From NCBI GenBank assembly GCA_008000375.1, contig SMOI01000060.1, positions 62,328 through 126,327 on the forward strand: 64,000 bases of DNA. The letters are read 5' to 3'. The DNA is from Poteriospumella lacustris. Its lineage: Eukaryota; Sar; Chrysophyceae; Chromulinales; Dinobryaceae. The notes under the pieces were generated by a model. The model was not told the DNA's origin and did no database searches. It was given only the letters and a program-made list of their open reading frames with translations. The position numbers and the translations under genes were made by a program. This document shows positions 9,656 to 19,700 of this stretch, piece by piece. Within the stretch, counting starts at the first letter, position 1. The number at the start of each line of letters is the position of its first letter.

Positions 9656-11093
9656 TTAGTTGTACTTCGCGGCGAACTGCAGGGCCGCATCCATCGCCGC
9701 CTGGACACGTAGATCGACTGTCGATAGACTGGCATCCTTCGCGATCGAGCCACGCACGGTGATCGTCACCTCTAAGCCACCAGCGACGACCCCGTTCTCC
9801 ACCGTCGGTACACACGCGTGTGCATTCGACACGATCTCACCCACATAGCGCGACGACGAATAACCCGCCCCCAATTTACTGAAAATTCTCCATCGCCCAT
9901 CCGCCAAGGTGGCTGGGTTCTCCACCAGCAGCGATTGCATGGTCGACGACGACTGCAGGTAGATCGCCGTGTCGGCGGTCATGCCGCCCCACCGCTGACC
10001 CGGGAACAAGCCACTCGACTCGGCGCCGTATAGCAAATCCCGGACATCTGCCCATTCGACGCCTGGGAAGCGTAAGCTTTCTTCCATGTCCCGATGATGT
10101 ACCAATCTCCGTGTCAATTCGACCGCCGTCAACGCCGAAATGCTGTTCGAGTATTTCACTGGCCAGGGGTCCTTGTCCGCTGCGCAACTGGTCGCCGTGC
10201 CCGGAGCACTGACGGTGAAGCCTAAATCACTTGGGGTCGCTTCTCCATAATTGCCACCAAGGGTTTGATCAGAGGGGACCTGCAACCATTCGTTGAGAAC
10301 GACGCTGTTGATGCGGTCGCGCCAACCGAGATCGTGGAAGTACGACGACAACGAGTTCGACGAGTAGCCCGCCGTGCTGTCGTACGAACAAATCACCGTC
10401 GCCAAGTCACCTAATTGCGTATCTGGGCCATGTTTCCCATTGACAAAGCCTCCGCCAACGCCATACACACCGTGCGCACAGGACGTCTCGTTGGTACGCA
10501 AGTGCCCCGCGCCATTGGCCACCGCGAAGATCTTCGAACTGTCGAACACATCGCACGGTCAACAGAGAAAAACGACGAAATGCATCGCTGGGAAGAAGAA
10601 GCACATACCTTGACCAAGTCTCGAAAGGGTCGGACGCACTGCGTTCCCCCAGACAGAAGTATTTGTGGTAGAGGGCGACGTTTTGCGGTTGGCTGGCATC
10701 TGCCACTCGCTTCGTGAGGACCATGCACAGATTGATGGCGTTATCGTTGATATACGTGGATAAAGACGATGTATCGACCTTGATATCACCGTAAAGACCG
10801 CCTCGTTGATAGTCTGGTGGTGGTTTCGTGAGCGCCGGAATAGGGCAGGTCCAGTCACGGTCTACAGCGGACGGGAAAATTTTCGCACACTTCGCATCAT
10901 CAAGATACTGAAGTCCATCGCCGCACCAATAATTGTAGTACCTGTACGCATCAAAATGAACTGTAATAAATGAATATGTCTCGATTTGACAACGGAGGCG
11001 GTCTCACCATGACGACGAATTCGCAGCCGGCGAGAAACTCGCTGTCGCTGTCACGGCGCCAACCACGAGAGCAACGATGAGAAAATACATCAT
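9656..11093 (-). CDS. Secreted protein with serine beta-lactamase-like features
   Basis: Three exons on the minus strand, 11093-11008, 10941-10609 and 10538-9656, with 66- and 70-bp introns, give 433 aa. The N-terminus is a clear signal peptide (about 1-20, ending AVTATA). Motifs resembling the beta-lactamase/penicillin-binding serine hydrolase fold occur in order: an S-x-x-K tetrad SSSK at 139-142 (created by splicing), SYDSTAGYSSNS at about 191 in the place of SDN, and FSKLGAG at about 358-364 in the place of KTG. The central part is Ser/Gly-rich with several Cys. If the fold is right, it would be an extracellular peptidase, esterase or glutaminase-like hydrolase. The match is motif-level only, so the fold is a hypothesis; gene structure and secretion are firmer. 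Confidence 0.6.
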
Positions 11094-11098
11094 AGTCT

Positions 11099-11118
11099 TC
11101 CTCTCTCTCTCTCTCTCT
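11099..11118. repeat. (CT)n dinucleotide repeat
   Basis: About ten tandem CT units sit immediately upstream of the secreted-protein start codon, in its 5' leader or promoter. Confidence 0.9.
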
Positions 11119-11301
11119 GTATGTAATATCTTTTGGAAGTGAACCATGACATGCTATTTATTCATGTAGTAGACCGCAGTCCGCGAAGAAGTGCAACAAC
11201 AGGCAGCGGCGGGCAGCATGTACAATATAATACGCTATATTGAAGGACATAGTATACGATATTCTCGACCTGATATACATATGTATGTACAACAACTGTG
11301 C

Positions 11302-11354
<53 letters not shown>
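11302..11354. repeat. (ACG)n trinucleotide microsatellite
   Basis: About seventeen uninterrupted ACG units lie in the divergent promoter region between the secreted-protein gene (-) and the IMPACT-family gene (+). It is a likely length polymorphism. Confidence 0.95.
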
Positions 11355-11546
11355 AGGAGGCCAAGTGATTGAACCGTGAATGCTAATGGCAAATACAATA
11401 CCAATGAACAAAGAGCTACATCGGTGTGGCATCCATCATCACAAGAATCACAAAAGGTATCGACTGTCAGCTTCGTGGAAGGACCGGCAGTCCATGGTTG
11501 TATAAAAGTGTGTGGTCAAGTGAAGCCATGGATTAAAGGCTTGTCG

Positions 11547-12329
11547 ATGCTTCTACTCTCTGTTTACTCAGCTATCACCCACCCAATGCTCAGTGGCCAA
11601 CGATTAGCATATCGCATCTCAAGAGTCAGAATGAGTACAAGATCAGCCGGATCAGACGCATCGTTCTTGTCGCTGAAGAGGCCCATTCTATCGTTCACAG
11701 AGGTCATCAACAAGTCGAAGTTCATCGTCTTTGCGGGTCGGGCGCGTTCTGAGGCGGAAGCCTTCTCATTTATTGCCACCCATCGGGACGACAAAGCAAC
11801 ACACAATTGTTGGGCATTTCGCCTGTCCCCAAACGTTTATCGCTTCTCAGACGACGGAGAGCCGGCCGGGACAGCTGGCAAACCCATTCTGACGGCGATC
11901 GACGCATCGAAGTTGAATGAAGTGGTCGTCATGGTCACGCGTCATTTTGGGGGCATCAAACTGGGCACCGGGGGTTTGATTCGCGCATATCAAGGTAGTG
12001 CCCGCAATGCCTTGCAAGCGGCGTTGGTCGATCCGGATGCGCACCTCAGTCGCTTTTCACCCACCGTGTGCCTCATCGTATCGGTGCCGATCAGAAGCGC
12101 CTCACTACCGTATCGATTTGCACAGCAGTATAGCGGCTCTATAAGTGAATACGAAGGAGCTCCGTTGATAGATGGTCGTGTGGATGGTGGTGCGGATGAG
12201 GACGCTGCGCTGTCGATGGCGTCGTTCAGTTGCACCGTCCCCGCGGAACACGCGGCGGCCTTTCAACTGTCGATGCAGAACGCATGCAAGGGCCAAGCCG
12301 TCTTCCACGACCTCACCATCGACAGCTAA
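11547..12329 (+). CDS. IMPACT/YigZ family protein (UPF0029), with N-terminal extension
   Basis: A single exon encodes 260 aa. The hallmark blocks of the IMPACT N-terminal-type domain are present: SKFIVFAGRARSEAEAFSF, THNCWAFRL, RFSDDGEPAGTAGKPIL, and VTRHFGGIKLGTGGLIRAY. A second alpha/beta domain follows, as in bacterial YigZ (about 205 aa). Eukaryotic IMPACT regulates GCN2 signalling through an added RWD domain; this protein lacks RWD and is closer to the bacterial/plastid stand-alone type, whose biochemical role is unsettled. The first ATG adds about 28 residues before MSTRSAG; the extension is hydrophobic then Arg/Ser-rich and could be an organelle leader. In-frame ATGs at 11586 and 11631 are alternatives. 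Confidence 0.88.
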   Translation: MLLLSVYSAITHPMLSGQRLAYRISRVRMSTRSAGSDASFLSLKRPILSFTEVINKSKFIVFAGRARSEAEAFSFIATHRDDKATHNCWAFRLSPNVYRFSDDGEPAGTAGKPILTAIDASKLNEVVVMVTRHFGGIKLGTGGLIRAYQGSARNALQAALVDPDAHLSRFSPTVCLIVSVPIRSASLPYRFAQQYSGSISEYEGAPLIDGRVDGGADEDAALSMASFSCTVPAEHAAAFQLSMQNACKGQAVFHDLTIDS

Positions 12330-12712
12330 CTCGTAGACACACCATCAGTCATCATTTGTTGTTGTTGTTAATCGTTTTTACCAGTGTGTCGTGGGTGGGA
12401 AGGGGTGTGCAGTGAGCGGTTGGCTCGCCCGACGCGAGAGCGAGCCAACAGATTTTGAGAGAAACCAAAAGACCTTCGAAACAAAATCAAATGAAATCAA
12501 ATCAGAGCGAAAACAAATCAAATGGTGCCAAAGCGAAGAAGCAACCGCAAATAAAACAAACTATAGAGCGAGCAACAAACAGGGAAACAAAACCGGTAGA
12601 GTAAACGCAAACAACGAAAGAGACAAAACAACTCGGAACAGCGGCTGTAGCAACGGGGACGGGCGGGGCAAGGTGAGGCACAAGATTGGGGGGCACATCG
12701 CTGAGAAGTCGC
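12330..12712. other. Convergent intergenic region
   Basis: About 380 bp between convergent stop codons. It includes an A-rich stretch with AAATCAAAT repeats (about 12480-12530). The open plus-strand frame through it is Lys/Asn-rich low complexity and is not called. Confidence 0.4.
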
Positions 12713-15700
12713 TCAGAAGTCTTCATTGTGATGGTTCACGGCGGGTAAACTGGTGCCACGGTCGTGATACAGACGCTTGATGAGTTCGCCTTGTTTCTTC
12801 ACGTGCTTCGCCAGCTTCTCTTCGTGGTTCTTGACCCGCACCAGCTCCTCCACCACCATCGTGAATTTTTGACCCAAAAAGGCGACGGAGCGTTTCAGTT
12901 CCTCGTTGGCACGTGCGAGCTGTTCGATGGCCGCCGGTTGCTGAGACGCGTCCGCCGGGGCGGCAGCTTCCGTTGGACCTTCACTGGCCGCGATCGGTGC
13001 CTGCGATGCTGCGCGGCCATTCACAGCGCGGGACGGACGAGGGCCAGTCTCGGCGGTACGCGGTGCGTGTGGGGTGAAGCTGCTGTCGTCGACAGCTGGC
13101 GCAGCAGCGGTCGGAGCGGCATTGACGAGTTGCCGACCGGGCCGCCCAGCGCCGACCGGAGCGGTGCGCCGCCCGGCCTCGTCGGGCTGCTGAAGCACGG
13201 ACACCTGCTGACGCAAACGATCGATTTCTGCGTCTTTACGACGCAAAAACTCGCGCAAGGCGGCCACATCGTTGCTGTTCAACGCCAGCGCCTGCTGCAA
13301 CTGTTGGTCTGACGAGTCCTGCGGGAAGATCGCCACGACCGGCGGCTCCGACGTCTTTGTAGCGGCGGGCGCAGGCTGCGCACGTTGAGACGACGCCTTG
13401 TTGCCACTGGCACCGTGAGAGGACACAGGGGCAGCTTGCTGAGTGAGGAATCGGATGTTGGCCCAGGGGTGCAGCACGAGCATTTCGTTGCCGGTGACGG
13501 GCGACGGCTGCAGCAGTTTGATGTCGGCGGCGGCCTGTGACGGATACAGACGCAGAATGCGACCCGGCTGCCAGCCACTGATGGGGCGCTTGCCATCGAG
13601 TTCCTGCGTCTCGACGAGAGCGCCAATATCCAGCTCACCGATGTTGGTGGTCGTGGCAGCGCTCGCTACAACGGCGGGCTTCGGCTTCGCGGTGGCGGGT
13701 GGAGCCGCAACGGCGGCGGCCGGTGCCGGGGTACTCCTCGACAAAGCAGCTGCCGTGGCGGCGGCGGTGTTGGGTTTCGAGAAGCTGTCCATCTTCTGCA
13801 CGCGGTCGGTGGGCACTTTCTTCTCGACGTCACCGTCGTCGTATACGATGTCGACGGTGAGTCCATGCGAGTGCAAGCGTTTCACGGTGCCAGCATAGTA
13901 CTGGCCCTGGTTGCGGAAGTCGGCCATGACGCGGTCACCGACGGCGTATTCACCGGGTCCGGACGGTTTCTTGTCTTTGCGATGGTGATGATGTCGACCC
14001 TGCGACTTGTCAGCACCGTTGCGCTCTTGGCTCTCGGACAAACGAGACGCGTCAGTGGCGGCAGTCGATTCGGCGGGTTTGACCACCGGATCGACCGCGG
14101 GGCGGTTGCTGTTGATTGGGCGAATACGGTCGACTGGCACACCCAATTCCTTGTCGCCATCATCATACAGGACGTCCACTGTGCCATTGCCACGCTCTTT
14201 GATCAAACGACCAGGAAACCAGACGCCTTTGCCTTGGAAATTGGCCTCGATGCGGACGCTGTTCAGAGGGATGCCACGGTCCGTCGTCTTCTTGTCCGGC
14301 TTAGACGTCGCGGCAGTGGGCGCGGTCGTGGGACGCTGCTCGTCTGCATCAAGTTCCTGAGGCACCATGCGACCGGCGGATGGCGGCGGATCGTTACGAG
14401 ACGGTGCCGTACGACTGCGACTGCCCTGCGCCGGAGCTTCAGCTTCGACCGGGCGCTCAGCAGGCAACGGCGTCGTACTGCGACTGTCTTGTCGCGCGGT
14501 TGACGATCCACTCACACTGGGCTCATCACCATGATGGCGATGGTGGCGGTGATGGTGACGATGCTTCTTCGCTCTGCCCGGCGCCGAGGTGGCCAGGTGC
14601 AGATCGCCAGCGATTTTCGTGGACAAAACCGGCCCCGGATGGTCGTCGTGGTCGTCGCCTCCGAAGTTACCCAGTTGGTCGTCGTCGTCATCGTCGTCAT
14701 TTCGGTTCTTGTCAGGTTTAGTGTCCTGTTTCTTATGGTGGCTACGGTGGTGGCCCCGGTGATGGCGATGATGGTGACGGGAGGGCGAGGCATCGGTCGA
14801 CGACGCGTTGTCACCGCCGCGTCCGTTGGACTCCGACGGGGTTGACGATGGCGTCACTCGGCGATTTTTCAACGGAGAGTCCGCAGCGGGATCCGTTGAA
14901 CTTGAGGTCGCTGTAGTCGTGGACGCAGAGGACGCCGCATGGGCATTGGCCGATGCTGCGGCGCCGTCGCTGCCGGAGTCGTTCAACGGGCGCAACTTGG
15001 GCATGCGAAGCATATGCTGTGGAACGTTCTCTTCAAAGTCACCGTCTTTGTAGCGGACCGCATAACGACATTCGCCGTTGTCCAAGTGACGGATACGAGT
15101 TACGACGGCAGGGTACCAACGATTCTTCCCCTGGAAGTTGCCTTCAATCGCCGTTCCCACAGGATAGAGTGCCTCTTGTTGAACAACGGGGCCATCTCGA
15201 GGAGGATCCGCTTCCTTAGAATTGCCACTGTTGTTGCTGTGAATGCTTTTCCCAGGAATCAAGCGAACATATTCGACAGGAAGGAAGGTCTCGGCATCAC
15301 CATCCTCGTAGAGAATATCGACGGTATTGCTACGCTTCGAGATACGAGTGATTGTACCAGTAAAATACTGTTTTCCACCGTGATATCGAGCCTCCACAAT
15401 CATACCAAGACTGACATCGTCCACAGTGATGTCATCGAAGCCTGATGGATTGGCGAAGACGTCGACGCTCGCCTTGTTGCTCGTCGCACTGATCTGATCG
15501 ACCGAGGCGTACAATCCTCGGACGTAGTTAGGGGGAATACGATTTTCACGTGCACGATCCGTGTAAACCACGTCATAGTAGCTGTCTGGATGCACTTTGG
15601 CAATGACGGCGTATCGCCAGATGTCTTTGCCCTCGCGGTTAGCTTCAACTTGATCACCGACTTTGTAGGCAGAAGGGGAAGCCTGTTCATCGTTTCTACC

Positions 15701-15865
15701 TCCATCAGCATTGATCGATCGAATCAAATCACGAGAGATGTCGAGCTCCTCTCCACCTTCATCAAAGGAGACGTCGTATAAACCCGTGGATTTATGGACA
15801 GCAACAATCTTGCCAACGCGATAACCGTTCGTTTTACGGTGGAAGGCCTCAACCTTCTCCCCCAT
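12713..15865 (-). CDS. Multi-Tudor-like repeat protein with C-terminal coiled coil
   Basis: One uninterrupted 1,050-aa frame. Six beta-barrel modules of Tudor/Agenet-like pattern are seen (G-V-A-x-Y/W-x-G-x-I-...-V-x-Y-DDGD-x-E-x-x-VP-x-x-x-I/VR). Two lie within residues 1-120; others begin near 150, 225, 545 and 645, and a degenerate seventh (about 735-805) carries the block HPWANIRFL. Between modules 4 and 5 there is a His/Arg/Asp/Ser-rich disordered stretch (about 310-520). The C-terminus has two coiled-coil segments (about 860-900 and 990-1035). Tudor-type barrels usually bind methylated Lys/Arg or act as protein scaffolds. No enzymatic domain is present. Nuclear or cytoskeletal location cannot be decided. 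The gene is divergent from the HECT ligase 850 bp away. Confidence 0.75.
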   Translation of the reverse strand: MGEKVEAFHRKTNGYRVGKIVAVHKSTGLYDVSFDEGGEELDISRDLIRSINADGGRNDEQASPSAYKVGDQVEANREGKDIWRYAVIAKVHPDSYYDVVYTDRARENRIPPNYVRGLYASVDQISATSNKASVDVFANPSGFDDITVDDVSLGMIVEARYHGGKQYFTGTITRISKRSNTVDILYEDGDAETFLPVEYVRLIPGKSIHSNNSGNSKEADPPRDGPVVQQEALYPVGTAIEGNFQGKNRWYPAVVTRIRHLDNGECRYAVRYKDGDFEENVPQHMLRMPKLRPLNDSGSDGAAASANAHAASSASTTTATSSSTDPAADSPLKNRRVTPSSTPSESNGRGGDNASSTDASPSRHHHRHHRGHHRSHHKKQDTKPDKNRNDDDDDDDQLGNFGGDDHDDHPGPVLSTKIAGDLHLATSAPGRAKKHRHHHRHHRHHGDEPSVSGSSTARQDSRSTTPLPAERPVEAEAPAQGSRSRTAPSRNDPPPSAGRMVPQELDADEQRPTTAPTAATSKPDKKTTDRGIPLNSVRIEANFQGKGVWFPGRLIKERGNGTVDVLYDDGDKELGVPVDRIRPINSNRPAVDPVVKPAESTAATDASRLSESQERNGADKSQGRHHHHRKDKKPSGPGEYAVGDRVMADFRNQGQYYAGTVKRLHSHGLTVDIVYDDGDVEKKVPTDRVQKMDSFSKPNTAAATAAALSRSTPAPAAAVAAPPATAKPKPAVVASAATTTNIGELDIGALVETQELDGKRPISGWQPGRILRLYPSQAAADIKLLQPSPVTGNEMLVLHPWANIRFLTQQAAPVSSHGASGNKASSQRAQPAPAATKTSEPPVVAIFPQDSSDQQLQQALALNSNDVAALREFLRRKDAEIDRLRQQVSVLQQPDEAGRRTAPVGAGRPGRQLVNAAPTAAAPAVDDSSFTPHAPRTAETGPRPSRAVNGRAASQAPIAASEGPTEAAAPADASQQPAAIEQLARANEELKRSVAFLGQKFTMVVEELVRVKNHEEKLAKHVKKQGELIKRLYHDRGTSLPAVNHHNEDF

Positions 15866-16716
15866 TATGAACTTTCTTGGCGACTATTAACAGCAAAGTG
15901 TGAGTATGTGCCCAACAAAATGCACGTTGAATGATGACAATGGTTCACTTACATTGTTATCGCCAAATTGAGAGTTGTTGCTTCGATTCATGCCACCCTC
16001 TTGGATTTCAGATATAACAACCGATTTTCTGCAATGAAATCTAAGATCAAAGAATTTGACTATTCCATGGGTCAAAAGAAAGTGACGTGATCGTGAAGAT
16101 TGTCCACCATTGTTGCATCAATCAAGCAACAAAGGGGGCAACAAAGATTGTTCTCACGACGGTGACAGGCGCAGGGCGCGTGTATAACTGACGAAAGTCC
16201 GTTGACCACTCGGTTCATGTACACTTTGTACCCATACATATTCACATAGTAATACATGCAGAGTCATTTAGTGTGTACATAAAGTGGAAGACGTCTGTTT
16301 TAACGGAAGATTGTTAAAAAGGAGGCTTACTTTGGTGGCGAGTACGATTGGGGGACAAACTAAACGTTGTATCTGTTGATTAGGAGAAACAAGGCCAAAT
16401 TTGGCGTGGAATATCTCGAGGAATCCCAAGATGGCGCCCCGCCTCTGCGACGAGCCGACGACGTGACAGCGCTTCTCCACTTTTTGAGTTTGGGAGTGAC
16501 CTTCTTTGCTTCTTCTCCAACTATTGATCGACTGCATTGATACTGACAAGCCCTATCATTTGTCAATCAATAATTTGAACACAAGGAACGCATTTATTTC
16601 ACAGAAGACGTTGAACTTGTGTTGAGAAGAGCATAGTTTTATATTTTCGCCGAACTTTGTCTGTTGTTCCGTACGATTCTGTTTATCAGTCCTTGCTGCC
16701 GTCATTTGCTTCACAA
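15866..16716. other. Divergent intergenic region between Tudor and HECT genes
   Basis: About 850 bp of A/T-richer DNA separate two divergent start codons and presumably contain both promoters and 5' leaders. No gene, tRNA or repeat was recognised; short open frames on both strands have no coding character. Confidence 0.5.
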
Positions 16717-19700
16717 ATGGAATCGGCAGAAGCAGAGAAAACTGCTATTCTGGCAGAAATAGAGGAAATTGCAGGCTTAGGAAAAGATAAGCATGTAAGG
16801 AGCTTTTTTCATGGCGATTCCTCTCAAAACCGTCGTTGTGATGACGTCTGTGCACACCAGTTGAGATTCGGCACGTACCATGAAACCAGCTATGGCAGCA
16901 AAGTGGTTGCCTACAGTCGATTGTTTGGAATCGATTATCTATACCGACCATCTCTCAAGGTATTCACCGCTTTTGCTTGTCCTAATGTTGTGGACGGTGT
17001 AATTTGTGTTGCGGGTACGACAGGCGGACGCGGCGGCTGCTCCGAAAGTCTCCTTTGAGTACGACAAGGAAGAAGGAAATATCCAATATTTCTTTCAATT
17101 GATTGAGCACTTCGATGATGTCGACTGGTATGAATACGAAGAAGGCGAGTCCGATCTCTTGTCGTACCGCGACAAGCTCATGGGCTTGAAGTTGGAAGTG
17201 TCTCCCTTTGAAGAACTTCGTGAAAGCGTGAAGCGTCAAGGATACACATTGGCACAATCTTTAGATGCTATTCGCTTGGCCAAATCGTTTCAACGCATCG
17301 TTCGGCGCAAAGTCAGCCGCAAGGACAAGAAGAGAGAGCGTCGGGACAAGGATACGCCAGAAAATGAGCCATCATCCCACATCAAATTCAGACGTGACAA
17401 GGTCATTGAGTCGTTGCCGTTAGAACAAAAGCTATCACTAGAACGAATGACGATTCTGGTTGCGAAGTCGATCATCGACGGGGATTTGTCGAGTTTCTTG
17501 GGGGTGCTGTCCGTGCTGCTGGCGTTCATGCAAAACACGAACCATACCGCATCCGAATCGTTCCTGTTGCCCGTGGGAAACTTGTTATCGCTCTTGTTTG
17601 ATCGTTCACCAGAACGCTTTGACAAGACGAAGAAGTTGGCGTCCAATCCGTTCTTGTTCTTCGCGAACAAGGTGGCGTCGTCGTCGCAGACCAAGGGCTT
17701 CACCGGCAGCGACTTGGCGCGTCATGAATTGCGCTTCGACGAAGTTGTACACGATGACATTCGTCGTTCACATTTCATCGGTACCAGTGATGCAGGATCT
17801 ACGATCGGATCCACTCATGCGGATATTGGCACCGACACCGCCTCCATCATGGACGATGAAATGAACGAAGACGATATGCTCGCGCACGCGCTAGCACTGT
17901 CGGTTGGTGACGAGCTACCACCCAAATTGGACAGCGGAGTCGACGATCGTATGCATGCCGCCACACCGGACATCGCGTTGAACGAATCCGTGTTGGAATT
18001 TTCGGAATTGGTCAATTTCGAATCGGACATCAAGTCGCCATTCTCGGCCACGGCACCGTTCCGATGCAAAGAATTTATGACGCAACTGTACGGCCAGAAT
18101 CCATCACAACGCATTGGCAGCAATTTGGTCTCGCTGCGTACGGTCTTTGTATCCATCATCGCGGCGTTGAATTTGTCCGTTGAGAAGAAAGTGGCCACCG
18201 ATTCCACGAAAAGCTGCGCCTTCTGCGACGACTCTGGCGAGACGTTGAAGCACGGGCTGTCGATCCCCATCGTCTCGTCGGTAGAATCCATCAGTTGCCT
18301 CGAGTTCCTCGTGAATTCGATCAAAATGATGATTGTTGCGCACACCACGGACGATGTCACCAAGAACAGCGGTGCGAGCATCGTCGACAAGACGAAAGAC
18401 TGGCACATGCACTTGTATCTCCTGTCGTGGTCGTTGCAGTCCATTTTGCGCCTGTCTTCTGAACTGCTCTCCAGAGCCTCGATGCGTGCCATGCATCAAC
18501 AATCTCCCGGAACCGTTGGTGCGACCGCCCAAATCAAGCGGGCGGTGAGTCGCTTGCGCGACGACATCTCCGACATGATGAGTCTCACCAACGCTGTCGT
18601 CAAGCCACCGCAGTCAGTGTCGTTGGTGTCCTCACCGTTCAACCTCACGAAGTATCCAGAGACCTTTCCCGTGAACATCAAACTCGAGGATATCTCCAAA
18701 TCCATGTTCGCTTCCTCGTCGGAGAGCAACACCATCGTTTTGGATTATCGCTTTTGCCAATGGAACATGCTCCACAACCTTCGCTTGGCTGCGATCGACG
18801 CCTATCTGTCTCTATTGCACATCAATACCGACCCTGCAGGACGACTGGAAGCACTGTATCAACTCGTTTCGACCACAACGACCGATTCAGAGCATTTGTT
18901 GCTCAATCAGTTGCACACCGTATTGTTGTGCGATTTGCAACATGCGCTGGGCAATGGCGACGTCATTTATCTCAAAGAGTACAATCTGTCGTGCCCCGAA
19001 GACTTGTACAGCAACTACTTCTTACAACGTATGTGCGTCGAAGTATTGAAGTCAGACGACTTGTTGGCGCCGTATTTCATGTCGTTGACCTCGGCCGATC
19101 GCATGTCGGGCGATGGTACGGGCTTCGATGTCGATGAGAAAAGTGCCCAGACGTTGCAGAAACTCATGAAAGCCATTCTCAGTCGCTTACACAATCGTGC
19201 CTTGAGCAGTAACTTCTACGGTACCACGCATGACAATGGGCGTAGTCGCTTGTGGGGTGAATTGGATTTCATTCGCTGTGCACAGAACTTTGTCTTCGAT
19301 AAAATCGACCGCGAACTGGTCACCTATTGGGAACACAAGGGGCTGTTGTATCAAGAGTTCAAAGAAGACCCCAGCCATCCCAATCTGAGCTTTTCAGATG
19401 ATATGAAAGTCGTGTCCCATATCGGCGCCAAGGCGTGGTGCTCCGTCGTCGCGACGACGGGTCTGGAGGCCGGTACGGGTGTCTACGAATGGACGATCAA
19501 GATCGACCATTGCAGTAAAGGTCACGTGTTTTTGGGCATTGCCACGAGCGATCTGGCCTGTGAGAAAGACGGATACATCGGCGTCGACAGGAACAGTTGG
19601 GGTTTGATTGGAACACGCTCGTTGTGGCACAACCGCACGAAGATTCGTGCCGATTATGGCAGCGGCTTTGGCTCTGGTTCCTTGGTGACAACGATTTACG

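Noticed and set aside
12391-12780. Plus-strand 129-codon Lys/Asn-rich frame
   Set aside because: Low-complexity A-rich intergenic DNA between convergent stop codons.
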